A stretch of DNA of 22,162 bases, taken from contig JAAPAO010000585.1 in assembly GCA_013115145.1 (NCBI GenBank), forward strand, positions 1-22,162, given 5' to 3'. The notes beneath the pieces are model-generated. The model searched no databases, had not been told where the DNA came from, and saw nothing but the letters and a program-made list of their open reading frames with translations. This document shows, piece by piece, positions 1-9,575 of the stretch; the stretch's first letter is position 1; the number at the start of each line of letters is the position of its first letter. The DNA is from Perkinsus chesapeaki (Eukaryota > Perkinsozoa > Perkinsida > Perkinsidae). A program made the position numbers and the translations under genes.

Positions 1-95
1 TCTAGCCCCTCGACCTAGACCACTCTCCCACGGAAATAAACGGTCACAGTCGAGCGAACGCTAGTGCGTTTTACTGGCCGAAAAGCGCATTTCAG

Positions 96-3000
96 TGAAG
101 CCATACGAGTTTCAGATTTCAACTTTTTGATTTCGCTGATCAGGTATCTGATCATGTTATTATCACGGTCTATCATGCTTATTATTCTCTGGCCCTTCCT
201 TACTCTTATCGGTCCAAGAATCGATTGGCGGTCACTCGTCGTCATCTCATGGGGAGGCCTTCGAGGAGCTGTTGCTCTCTCTCTCGCAGTAAGCCTGGTC
301 ATTCGTGGAGACTGATGAAAGCAGGGACTGTATTATGTCCGACTTCGAATGATGTGTCGTCATCAGACTTGTTGTATTCAACCGTAGATTGCTGATGGGG
401 AAAGATAAATGGAACATACTTCCGTCGTGAATCTCACTCGCTTGGAAATTACTATTAGCGGCGACCTGGTTAGCTGAAGACGACAAACCCGAATAAGTTT
501 ACCCTACTATGAGTAAAGCTTTGTGTGAGAATATCTTATATATAATAAACCGATTAACTAAGAGAATATAAAGCCGGGATTGGGAAAACCCGAAACCCGG
601 GTTTTCGGCGGATAATGATTCATTAATATGTTTTGTCAGGTGATGGTGACTAAATCTCAAGCGGCTTTCCCGAATGTTCGTCTTCGTGAGGAGCTGATGT
701 TCATCGTGGGTGGATGCGTCTGTTTAACGTTATTAATCAATGCGACAACTGCGCACGCTTTGGTGAGTTCACGGCTGAATTTCGTGGCGCAGTGACTGTT
801 GCAGGTGAATTTCTTGGGATTTACCAAGTTGACGACTAGTAAGAGAATCCTACTGAAAAACGTCGATTTGAGTATCGCAGAAGCCGCTCGAGAAATGTAA
901 GAAAAGTGCGTCCGCCGGGGCTCGAACTCGCGATCTCACAAAAGGTACGATGAACTATTAGTGGATGAAGAAGTGCTTCGGACAAGTTGTCCTAAGGTGA
1001 GTGGATCTTGAAATCTTGGTGAATCTTACAATATCTCAACGCAGTCTCTCACGGGAGCGGTGAGTACGTTGCGGAACAGAGTGTTGTGTGAGGCGTTGGA
1101 CGATGAAGAGGAATACAGAAAAAGAGCGTCACCGCGCCGCGAAATTCGGAGAGCATATAGCGACATCAGACTTGGACATCGGGTGATTTCACCGGGTAGG
1201 CATGAGTGTTATGAAACGGTTGATCGATTTAAGATACGCGAATGATGTCACACACGGACACTCGAGCGCACTTGGAAGAATTGGCGATCCAAGAGACAGT
1301 TGTGTCAATAAGGAAAACCTTGCTTTCTGCGGTTAAAGCGGAGTAAAAATGCCTTCACTGAGGATCGAACTTGTGCCGGTTTTAGGTACTGGGATTTTAT
1401 GAATCTTGGGCTTTTACCGAGAAGTTCAACCGCGGCACAGTTACTCATTTATAGCGTTGAAACTGCACAGCAATTTCATGTAAGAAAGGTCGTGGGTTCG
1501 AATCCTAGGGAAGGCGTTTTAATAATTTTAATAATGAGGAATAAAAGTAAGTTTCCTGGTGAATTTCGTTGAACCATATATTTTTCATGCTTTTATTTCA
1601 GCTGTCGAACCAGGAATTATCCGAATTAGCTCTGAGAGTTTTTGAGAATTTTTGTCGAACATCTCAAAAAAATAAAACCTAATGTGCCCGTTTCGTTATT
1701 TCTTACGAACTCACTTCGAGAATGATATTACGATGCCATCATTGAGGAGGAGATCGAGCTTGCCAGGATGAATCAGGGATGATGAAGTCTTGTAAACATC
1801 GCAGATCTCCTTGGTGTTTTTACGATGCTTGTCAACCTACATTAAGTTGTGCAGAAAATTTTCGTAATTTTTTCCATTTTTCCCGTGGATTTTGCTTGCT
1901 TGATTTTTTCATTGAGGCCTAATCTCCTCGATTGTTCAGATTGAAGAGAAAATGAACGACTGGAATAAATTAAAGAAGAGACTTGAATCAAAGCGAAGAG
2001 CATCTTTATGGAGGCTGAAGCAGAAAATGAGGTTGCGCATGCGTGCATACCAACTTTTCCTCAAATTATTGCTTTCAGGTTGACGACTGACTTCGCGTCC
2101 TCTTGGGCAGAGTTAACTGTTTATGTTGTGGATTCATTTGTGGCAGCTCATATAAGAGCTCAAAAGAGTATAGCGAGGTGGGTGGTAAGGCACAGGTTCG
2201 ATCCTCGGTGTTGGCATTTTATATGGTTTATTGACCACTGTTTTTCGAACTGCTACGCAGTTTTTTTATAAAGATATTTCTCTCAATTTTTTAGAAATGT
2301 CCGAAATTTTCGGAAAAGTATGGGTTGGAAATTCGGTTCGAGATTGCAGCAACTTAATTGCTAATAAGCGTATAGCAAGTTTCTCTCTTTCGCATCCTTT
2401 AGGGTGTGATTAGATAGGGCCCGCGACTTTAATATGGAACCACTTGCGGCACGCTCGCGATCAAAATAGCTGTTCTGTAAAGTATTTCCCAATGAACTAC
2501 CAACATAATAATTTACATTTTTTATCAAACCGAAGTCAAGTTTGATAATTACTAGTTGACTTCAAAATTACTAATCGGAAAATGTTATTAAGATTCACTA
2601 CGATATTGGAAATGGTATGACGTTGAATAGCTGTTTTCCATCAATTGCTTTGAACAATTCCTGGGGACGTTTTTGTTATATAAAGATGGAGGGCCTCGGG
2701 ATCGAAGTTCGATCATCGAACTCGTGTTAATGATTTCCATTCAGATATTATGGCCACACAGCATCAGCTGATACCGCAGAAGAATGGCTCGTTATTGAAG
2801 AATCAAAACATGAAGTTCGTGATGCCAAGGAGTATTTATCATGCAGACGAACCTGGTTCGATCCCCACGCCCGTCATTTTTTAGATACCTCCATAAGGCT
2901 CTTGGGAGTGTTGGTTGGAGAGTGGTTAAATTGGCGCATTCGAAGCAACTTGCGCAGTTTATTTTAATTCATCAGAAAACGATTGTTGAGACCATGGAAG

Positions 3001-4479
3001 GACAAGGAGTGATTTCTGAAGGTCGGCAAAAATTCCAAAAATTTCATTTTTTCTGATCAGTTTCCGTCATACTGAATCGTAGCGTATACAAAAATTGAAG
3101 TTTTTCCCTTTCGGGAATTATTTTTCCGAGATTTTCGTATCGTATGGAAAATGAAGGAAAATTTCTCCCAACTTGAGCATCTGGAAATTTATATTTTTTA
3201 GGAAAATTTTCCGATATTGATTTTGTAATACAAAATTTGTGTAACACCAGAAAACGGGGAAAATAACTGAGATTTTTCTTGATTTTTTTTATTTCAGGAG
3301 ATGCCGAAGGAATCCTGCATAAAATTCAGAGCGATTTGGAAGCACTGACCAGCTTGAGCTTGGAAAGTGTCGACTCGGGATGCTTGGAAGATTCTCCAAC
3401 CAAAAAAGATTCCATTGCGAATTCCAGCGAAGGAGGCAGTGCTCTGGCTGAGGAGGTCGGTATATTATGAAATAATTTCGTGGCGCGTGAAGATTTCTTT
3501 CAGAGCGAAGATGCGTTTGAAGGTTTTCCATCAGCAGATGGGGAGAATGGAGAAGCTGATAATTTCCTTTTGAATGGTAGGCGTTTTTGTCAAAGTCACG
3601 CGCCACGAAATTCAGTTATCAAGTCGGCGCGTATCTGTATGCTGGCCCATGGTGAAGACTTAGTCGATGAACTTGAGTTTTTGGCGAAAAAGGTGAGAAA
3701 AATGTTCTTACCGGGAATCAAACTTGCGTAGTCTTTTCGTATAGGAGGCGTCTTACTTTTCCTAGCAGTTTTCCTTCTTGCTTTTGCGAGGAAAATTTCA
3801 TCAACTTTCCAATGGATTTCGTCACTGCGATGTAAAGCAGTAGACAATTCTCCCAGGCGGGTAACACATTTTCCACCAAAAAATATACCCTATCGCAATC
3901 CTTGGGGCGCCTTTCTATTGCACCGTGATCGTCTGGATGATTTCCCGTGGATCTTTCAGATTCTAGACTCGTCCGCTCACAACCATTCCTGGAATGTTGG
4001 CTCCTCTTCTCCGATTGCATTATCGAGCCGGGCCTCCAGCGGAGCCTCGAGTCCAGTGGACTTAAATCAGCCACTTCTTGGGGAAATTCCACAGTAAGTT
4101 TTTTTTCGGGAAATTTCCGGGAATTTTTTTCAGTGCGGTATCGATGGAATCGATGCCAGGAACGGCAATAAGGACGATCGCGCGACGAGTTAGTACGCGA
4201 ATGCAAGCACATCGACAACTCATGCGAGCGGTAAGTGGTTTGATGGGAGTAAAATTTCTCAGAAAATTGGAAAAATTCTCGGGAAATTTATGATCTGTCT
4301 AACAAGCAGAATTTCTCTGAAAATTTTTTTCCAGCAGACTACAGGAAAAAATATTTTTTCAAAAGTGTTATTTTTTTCAGGCATCGGGTTTGTCGCCGGC
4401 AATGTTAAGTCCGAGAACATTGCCAAGTCAGATGAATACAAAAAAGGTTAACATTGTTATGCCTAAGTCTGACATATAA
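96..4479 (+). CDS. SOS1/NHX-type Na+/H+ antiporter, 5'-truncated by window start
   Basis: Spliced gene entering from outside the window. Exons I can place with phase agreement: about 96-288, 640-762, 805-896, 945-996, 1045-1195, 1234-1342, 1386-1479, 1602-?, 1940-2031, 2079-2184, 2745-2814, 2885-3021, 3298-3455, 3504-3576, 3616-3692, 3732-4093, 4134-4230, 4381-4446 with read-through to a TAA at 4477. Exons near 1640-1940 and 2260-2744 are unresolved. Exon 1 has the CPA1 exchanger signature ISWGGLRGAVALSLA, exon 2 the last transport helix (CLTLLINATTAHAL). The tail keeps SOS1-like pieces: EYWDFMNLGLL, then HQKTIVETMEGQGVISEGDA followed by ILHKIQSDLEAL, matching the plant SOS1 segment before its nucleotide-binding domain; I see no such domain here. 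A later hydrophobic stretch (GGVLLFLAVFLLAFARK, 3744-3794) may be one more membrane segment. Role by family: electroneutral Na+ for H+ exchange at a membrane. The 3' end is uncertain; the chain could continue into the next gene. Confidence 0.75.
584..606. repeat. Hairpin in antiporter intron 289-639
   Basis: GAAAACCC/GGGTTTTC, 8-bp stem with a 7-nt loop. The rest of this 351-nt intron shows nothing I can name. Confidence 0.5.
778..795 (+). repeat. Diverged copy of the AATTTCGTGGCGCGTGA repeat
   Basis: AATTTCGTGGCGC then A then GTGA; it makes up much of the 42-nt intron 763-804 of the antiporter gene. Confidence 0.5.
902..932 (-). repeat. Antisense tRNA 3'-end in a 48-nt intron (897-944)
   Basis: The minus strand reads GCGAGTTCGAGCC, then 13 nt, then TTTT. 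The complement of that T-run forms part of the splice donor GTAAGAAAAG of the antiporter gene. The intron joins codons in phase 2 (ARE-M-YDEL). Confidence 0.75.
1345..1376 (-). repeat. Antisense tRNA 3'-end in a 43-nt intron (1343-1385)
   Basis: The minus strand reads GGCACAAGTTCGATCC, 12 nt, TTTTT; the complement of the T-run makes donor GTAAAAAT. It is clearly related to the sense copy at 2188-2220. The exon join KAE-YWDF is in phase. Confidence 0.8.
1489..1520 (+). repeat. Sense tRNA 3'-end near the donor of intron 1480-1601
   Basis: GTGGGTTCGAATCC followed by 11 nt and TTTT, the geometry of a tRNA T-arm, acceptor strand and terminator. It lies 9 nt after donor GTAAGA of the antiporter gene. 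Confidence 0.75.
1741..1766 (-). repeat. Degenerate antisense tRNA T-arm
   Basis: The minus strand reads GGCAAGCTCGATCTCC, resembling the 1345 and 2188 copies but with two changes in the core and no T-run. It lies in the unresolved part of the antiporter gene between exons at 1602 and 1940. Confidence 0.4.
2188..2220 (+). repeat. Sense tRNA 3'-end directly after splice donor 2185
   Basis: GGCACAGGTTCGATCC, 12 nt, then TTTT. The donor GTAAGG begins 3 nt before. The acceptor of this intron is not settled (2260 or about 2295). Confidence 0.75.
2847..2882 (+). repeat. Sense tRNA 3'-end in a 70-nt intron (2815-2884)
   Basis: GGTTCGATCC at 2855-2864, 12 nt, then a T-run that is the polypyrimidine tract of acceptor TTTTTTAG. 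Removing the intron joins LLKNQNMK to YLHKALGSVG in phase 2; reading through it shifts the frame. Confidence 0.8.
3473..3490 (+). repeat. TAATTTCGTGGCGCGTGA repeat, copy in intron 3456-3503
   Basis: 18-nt sequence, identical to 4477-4494 and, over 17 nt, to the reverse complement of 3596-3612. It fills the middle of a 48-nt antiporter intron. Confidence 0.8.
3596..3612 (-). repeat. TAATTTCGTGGCGCGTGA repeat, inverted copy in intron 3577-3615
   Basis: Exact reverse complement of 17 nt of the previous copy, at the 3' end of the next, 39-nt intron; its end (GAAATTCAG) provides the acceptor. Confidence 0.8.
3697..3728 (-). repeat. Antisense tRNA 3'-end in a 39-nt intron (3693-3731)
   Basis: The minus strand reads CGCAAGTTTGATTCC, 11 nt, TTTTT; its complement lies in donor GTGAGAAAAATG. 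The exon join EFLAKK-SFRIGG is in phase 0. Confidence 0.65.
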
Positions 4480-4494
4480 TTTCGTGGCGCGTGA
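4477..4494 (+). repeat. TAATTTCGTGGCGCGTGA repeat, third exact copy
   Basis: Identical to 3473-3490. Its first three bases supply the TAA that would end the antiporter frame if the GT at 4447 is not used as a donor. Confidence 0.8.
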
Positions 4495-4557
4495 AATACT
4501 TTTGACTCCCATTTTAACAAGCGATTTATTTCTCTTGAGCGTTGCGTTATTTGAAAA

Positions 4558-4748
4558 TTTCCGTAATTTTTCCGTAATTTTTCCGTAATTTTTCCGTAAT
4601 TTTTCCGTAATTTTTCCGTATTTTTTCCGTATTTTTTCCGCATTTTTTCCGTATTTTTTCCGTATTTTTTCTGTAATTTTCCCGTAGTTTTTCCGTAGTT
4701 TTTCCATAATATTTCCATAATTTTTCCGTAATTTTTCCGTTAGTTTTC
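4558..4748. repeat. 11-bp minisatellite, about 17 units
   Basis: Tandem unit TTTTTCCGTAA with point variants (CCGTATT, CCGCATT, CTGTAAT, CCATAAT). Because 11 is not a multiple of 3, the minus strand stays open as an 11-residue peptide repeat (EKLRKNYGKIT), which I treat as a by-product. It lies in the intron or intergenic gap before ATG 4755. Confidence 0.9.
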
Positions 4749-4754
4749 TTATCA

Positions 4755-7507
4755 ATGAGGACATTATCAACCTCGACAGCACCCTCCTACACCGAGCGTT
4801 CGCATGACCGTGAGCTGCCCCCCATGAAACTCTACCATTCGGCTACAGCTCCGTTGGCCTTTATGGCACCATGGCTTATAAGCGATGATAAACCTAAAAT
4901 GGTAAGAAATAAATTTACACGAAAAATTATTGATAATTTTTCGGAAAATCTGTCTGGATTTTTTTAAATGCAAGTTGGGATACTTATGAAGTTTATGTAA
5001 GTCTTTTTTGGCATCCTGATGCTGGATAGATTTTCTGAGGAAATTTCATAGATTTTTTTGCGGGAGAATTCAAGAAAATTTCTAATTTTTTCAGTCTTTC
5101 CCTTCACCTTGTGAGCCTCACGAGAGCACATGCGTTGATTCGGTGAGAAGGCTTTCGATTCTTTCCAGTTTGAACACGGCGAATCAAGAAGGAGCTCAAT
5201 TGAGCGACGAGGTGGGAGGAAATCTACACAGTGCGCACGTATCTTTGGGCTGAGAATCTTTAGGTTAACCCTGATTTGCAGGCAAAAGGACCGAGAACTG
5301 TGAAGCCAAAATCGGTTGGATTATTCCAGAAGATATTCAATCGAATTTTGGGGCGCAGTGACGGAACACCAAAAAGGAAGCATGATGAAACCGAGAAGAT
5401 TGAAGAGGTTAAAAGATTCGCAGGCAAGAATTTTTTAAAAATTTTCCTTATTTCCATACGCCCGAAAACTTTCTACTATTTCTGATTCTCGAGTCTTCCC
5501 GCACGTACGCTCTACAAGCGGGACTTTCTAGTGTCCAATTTTTCCCCAATTTTTCCCCAGTTTTCCAATATTATTCCCCAATTTCCCCAAATTTTTCCGA
5601 TCTCTTTAGGCACTCCAGCTCCAAAGAGACGTCGCCTATCGAGTGAAGCGCCGACAACAGCAGCGACTACTAGGGCACCCGAAGGGAGGGATGAGGACGA
5701 GGAGAGCGTTGAGGAAATGCAAGATGAGCAAGACTTACTACATGGAGAGACCGAAGGCAGTGAAAGTGTTGAAGATGATCGCGATTCCGTAAAAGCGCCG
5801 GCAGAAGAAAGCGTTGAGGAAACGCAAGATGAGCAAGATTTGGTTTCTTCACAAGTTGAACAGAGCGAGCACTCCGGCAGTGATGAGAGTGTCGAGCACG
5901 ATCATGAATCTGTAAGTCAAGAGGATTCAGAAGATCACCAGGAAGAGGATAGCGTTGAGGAAATGCAAGATGGGCAAGATGAGCAAGATATGCCTGTCTC
6001 GGAGATGGAAGAAAGCGAGCTTCTTAACGAAGGGAGTGTTGCCGATATGCAGGATGAACAAGGTTCCTGCGATGAGGAGAGTCACTCAGAGGGACAGGAG
6101 TCGGATGGAAGCGTTGGGAAAATGCAAGAATCGCAAGATGAGCAAGATTTGCCTGCAACACAGCGAAGTAGCGAAGATGAGCAAGAGAGCAGTCATGTCG
6201 CTGAGGAGGGAAACTCTGAGGAAAGCGGTGCGGAATCGCAGAATGTTGGTAGCGATGTCGGCATGGAAAACGTTGAGGAAACTCAAGAATCGCAAGATGA
6301 GCAAGATTCCGTTAGCCAGGAGCCCGAAGAGGAGGAACACATCAGGGGAGAGAATCATTCCGTTGTAGCTGGCATAGTTCGAGGTGAGTTGGGTGAACTT
6401 GAGATCTTAAGGTATCTTGCAATTTCCTAACGCTAGCAGAAATTTTGTAAAGCTAATTTTCCTGCTGGTAGGTGTGGTTGTAACATCCGAGGAGCAAGCG
6501 AGTGATGCCGAATCGTCATCATCAATCCCTTCTTCACCTCGATACGACTTCTCGAGCGATGAGGAAACCAGCAAAGTTATAGTTCACGACGACGATATTT
6601 CTGATTCGGAAAGAGCAGTTCTTGAAAAGCACGCCGATGCGATTGTAGCGGCTTTCAGCGATGAGGCAATGCATGGTGAGTCTAGAAGTGAAATCGATCG
6701 GATGGGCGAGCGCTTTTTACATAGAGCCTGCTGCACAGAGCAAGACGAAGAAGATGGGGAGAAGAGCCGCTGAGTTGAAGGCATTACAGGCATCTGGCAC
6801 GAAGCCAGGCATATTATATGTAGGATATCTTAGGTTGACGCGTGCAAGATGCATAATAGGCTGTCATGATTACGGTTTAGTTCCATAATGTTCCACATGA
6901 GCCTGATTCTGCTCCTCATGAATGTCAATTCTGGATGAATCAGCCTTTGCAAATCCAGTTGGAGGCGTGGGCTAAAAAGTAAGTGTAATTCCTGGACAGC
7001 AATGCCATCGTAACGCTGGAACCTAGTATAACACTTATTATCGAAAGTGAGCTTTATCCAGCTGGTTTGGGTTACATCCAAATTGTCATTCAGCACTGCT
7101 CCCGGAATTGCTAGGATAATAAAAAATATTTCACGGAGACTTTGTGAGTCTGGGAATCTTAGAACCAGTCTGAGAAATGCTACCAACATGGGCGTCCTCG
7201 TGCCACTCGAGGATGCCATGGAAATAAGATTTTGGATGGTTGGTGACGTCTTGCGAGTTTGATAATGAATGGTGCTGTCAGGTGGTATCCAGATCTCGAT
7301 GAGAATCTACCATTCACGACGAGCGTTGAGGATCCTTCTCCGTCTGGGAAGGACTCACCTCCAAGTTTACTCTACATTGATGCGATGAAGACACCAAACG
7401 AAGTACGTCGGAGCGTTAGATGGAATTTCAGTTGTTGTTGGTGTTTTCAGATTGCGTCTTTCGGTCTGCAGGAGCCAGCCGTTATTCACATTACATTCGA
7501 ACATTAG
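4755..7507 (+). CDS. Acidic repeat-containing protein of unknown function (about 623 aa)
   Basis: Not recognised. Exons with consistent phases: 4755-4901, 5095-5211, 5282-5423, 5610-6383, 6472-6675, 6725-6819, 6881-6978, 7048-7084, 7163-7242, 7282-7402, 7451-7507 (TAG). ATG 4755 is taken as start because an upstream acceptor in the right phase for exon 4381-4446 was not found; if one exists, this is the antiporter's tail. An NLS-like APKRRRLSSE precedes a long Glu/Asp/Ser/Gln tract carrying about six imperfect copies of SVEEMQ(ES)QDEQDL (5706-6311). A basic stretch (SKTKKMGRRAAELKALQ) leads to an uncharged C-terminal part rich in W, P and H (FWMNQPLQIQLEAW, GWWYPDLDENLPF) that may be a folded domain. 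Intron 5424-5609 starts with GC. The splicing of 6979-7281 was chosen by phase and is the weakest part. Confidence 0.5.
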
Positions 7508-7875
7508 TAGATAACCATAAGTTCATTGAGTGTAGATATTATAAACAGTTTCCTCGCTTTAATTTGCTTTTGTTCATGGAATTTGCGAAGAGGCGAATCA
7601 TTCGAGTTTGCGAATGTCATGCAAGGATGCGGGTTTACCAAACGATCTAGATTCGCTCACATATGACACAAACACTCGTTTGAATGAGCTAACCTGCTCT
7701 TGATATTGTCAAGCATGAATACAGTAGCAGCAGACTCGGAGACTTTGTAAAACATACATATGTACGTGTGGAAGTTGGCAGGGGGAAGGAATAGTATTAA
7801 TAACTAATACTACCCCTTCCTCCAGCAAATAATTAGTTCATTACCTGCGAAGGTTTCTATATATCCTCGAATTTC
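7508..7875. other. Intergenic gap with a strong hairpin
   Basis: No gene seen. At 7784-7820, TAGTATTA/TAATACTA (8 bp, 5-nt loop) is extended, after a 2x2 mismatch, by GGAAGG/CCTTCC (6 bp). It ends 55 nt before the dihydroxyacetone kinase ATG and so may lie in its promoter or 5' leader. Confidence 0.6.
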
Positions 7876-9575
7876 ATGGCGCATTGTTTTCTCAACTCGA
7901 AAGATGATTTCGTATCTGATGCGATCGACGGGCTAGTCGCCACCTCTGGAAACTCACTGGCTCGTCTTATAACCCCAGAAAAAGATACTAAGGTAAGCTT
8001 GAACCATGCATGATACAAAATAGGTCGACGATAACTCCCGTTTAGGTTGTTATCCGTGCAGATTGGTCGAAGGATCATGTTGCCGTAATCTCTGGTGGTG
8101 GTAGTGGCCACGAACCTACCCATCCTGGCTTCGTCGGCCGAGGCATGCTCACCGCAGCCGTTTGCGGATCAGTCTTCGCTTCACCAAGCGTGTCTGCTAT
8201 CCTATCAACAATCGTTCAAGTGACCGGTGATGCCGGCTGTCTTCTTGTTGTTAAGAACTACACCGGTGATAGGCTCAACTTCGGCCTTGCCCGGGAAATC
8301 GCCAAGTCAAAGTACGGCCTTGAAGTCGAGATGGTCATAGTTTCCGATGATATCGCTATCCCTCAATCAGCCCAGCCTCGTGGTATCGCGGGCACTCTCT
8401 TCGTTCACAAGATCGCCGGAGCGGCTGCCGAGTCGGGTGCTGATCTCGCTGAGGTCTCCCGAGTGGCACAAGAGGTTGCCAGTAGGGTGATGTCGATCGG
8501 TGTAGCTTTAACTCACTGCAACATGCCCGGTGAAGCAGTTAAAGTTAATCGAGTTAAACCGGGTATGATGGAGGTTGGCCTAGGTATCCATGGCGAGCCG
8601 GGCGCGTCCACGGTCCCTGTAGAGAGCGCCGCTGGGACAGTCAACGTACTAGTTGAGAAGCTACGACGAGCTGCTGACCGTAGGCGTCTGTCAATCAAGA
8701 GAACAGCCTTGTTGGTTAACAACTTGGGCACCTGTATGCCAGCTGAGATGAACATCATTGCGAAAGATGCCCTCGATGAACTTGAGCCGGACCTGCTTGT
8801 TGGTCCAGCATCGCTCATGACATCCCTCGACATGCATGGCTTCTCACTAACACTCTTGCCGCTTACAGACGAGATAGAGCAGCTTCTGACCGCCCCAACT
8901 GTGGTGCCATCTTGGCCATCTGCGAAAGCTCCGTCTGTTGGCCGAACAATTCGCGTGGACAAGCACATTTCCACCGAACTGACAAACTCCACTCCGAGCT
9001 CCAACCCACTGTATCGTGCCCGAGTTGAGGCCGCCTGTGATGCTGTCCTCTCCTCAGAGGGAGAGCTCAACGACTTGGACAGTGCTGTAGGTGACGGTGA
9101 TTGCGGTACCACCTTGGCTGCCGGCGCCAGGGCAGTGCTATCTGGTATCGATGAGGCCCCCCTCGCCGATGGCCATGACCTCGCCTTGTGGCTTGCTGAG
9201 GCCTCCAGCCGTATGGGAGGCTCCTCGGGCGTTTTGGCGGCTATTTTCTTCACAGCTGTCGCTAAAGTCGGTGATTGGTCCCCTGCTGCGGTGAAGGCAG
9301 GTGTTGATGCCATGACCCTATACGGCGGTGCTTCACTAGGCTCTAGAACTGCTATGGACGCCCTCATCCCATACGCCAAAGCTCTCAGTGCTGGAGACGG
9401 TCTCGTGGGTGCTGCTGGGGAGGCCATGAAGGGGGCCGAAAGCACGGCTACGATGAGCGTTGCCACACATGGTAGATCTGCAAATGTGCCCGGTGATGCG
9501 CTAAGAGGTCGTACCGATCCTGGTGCTCTTGCTGTTGGACGGGTGGTTGAAGCGATTGCTAAGGCTCAGGGTTAA
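7876..9575 (+). CDS. DAK1: Dihydroxyacetone kinase (DhaK-DhaL fused, ATP-dependent)
   Basis: Two exons, 7876-7992 and 8046-9575, joined across a 53-nt GT-AG intron, give 548 aa, close to Citrobacter DHA kinase (about 552) and yeast or human enzymes (575-584). The N-terminal DhaK domain shows ISGGGSGHEPTHPGFVGRGM followed by LTAAVCGSVFASPS, and the substrate-binding histidine in GLGIHGEPG (His221), which forms a hemiaminal with dihydroxyacetone in the family. The C-terminal DhaL domain has the Mg-ATP aspartates in DLDSAVGDGDCG (Asp384, 389, 391), the MGGSSG phosphate loop, and GRSANVPGDALRGRTDPGA. Reaction: dihydroxyacetone + ATP to DHAP, in the cytosol; animal relatives also cyclise FAD. The upstream intergenic gap is 368 nt and holds a strong hairpin. 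Codon use is more GC-rich than in the gene before it. ATG 7876 is the only in-frame start giving the conserved MxxxF N-terminus. Confidence 0.95.

Noticed and set aside
4405-4782. Minus-strand Lys/Tyr-rich ORFs (EKLRKNYGKIT repeats)
   Set aside because: They are produced by the 11-bp minisatellite; no start context or conserved content.
6725-6840. RRM-domain start (KPGILYVG) in the acidic protein
   Set aside because: The motif disappears when the phase-consistent intron at 6820 is removed, and the following residues do not continue an RRM.
1-7507. Nematode origin, suggested by AT-rich introns ending TTTCAG
   Set aside because: The same tiny introns and tRNA-like inserts continue through the minus-strand genes, whose TKL kinase and TOM1-like protein fit a protist better; a chimeric contig is not needed.
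8513-9466. 317-codon ORF antisense to the dihydroxyacetone kinase
   Set aside because: It is a shadow of a GC-rich, conserved coding exon; its Ser/Ala-rich peptide resembles no protein.
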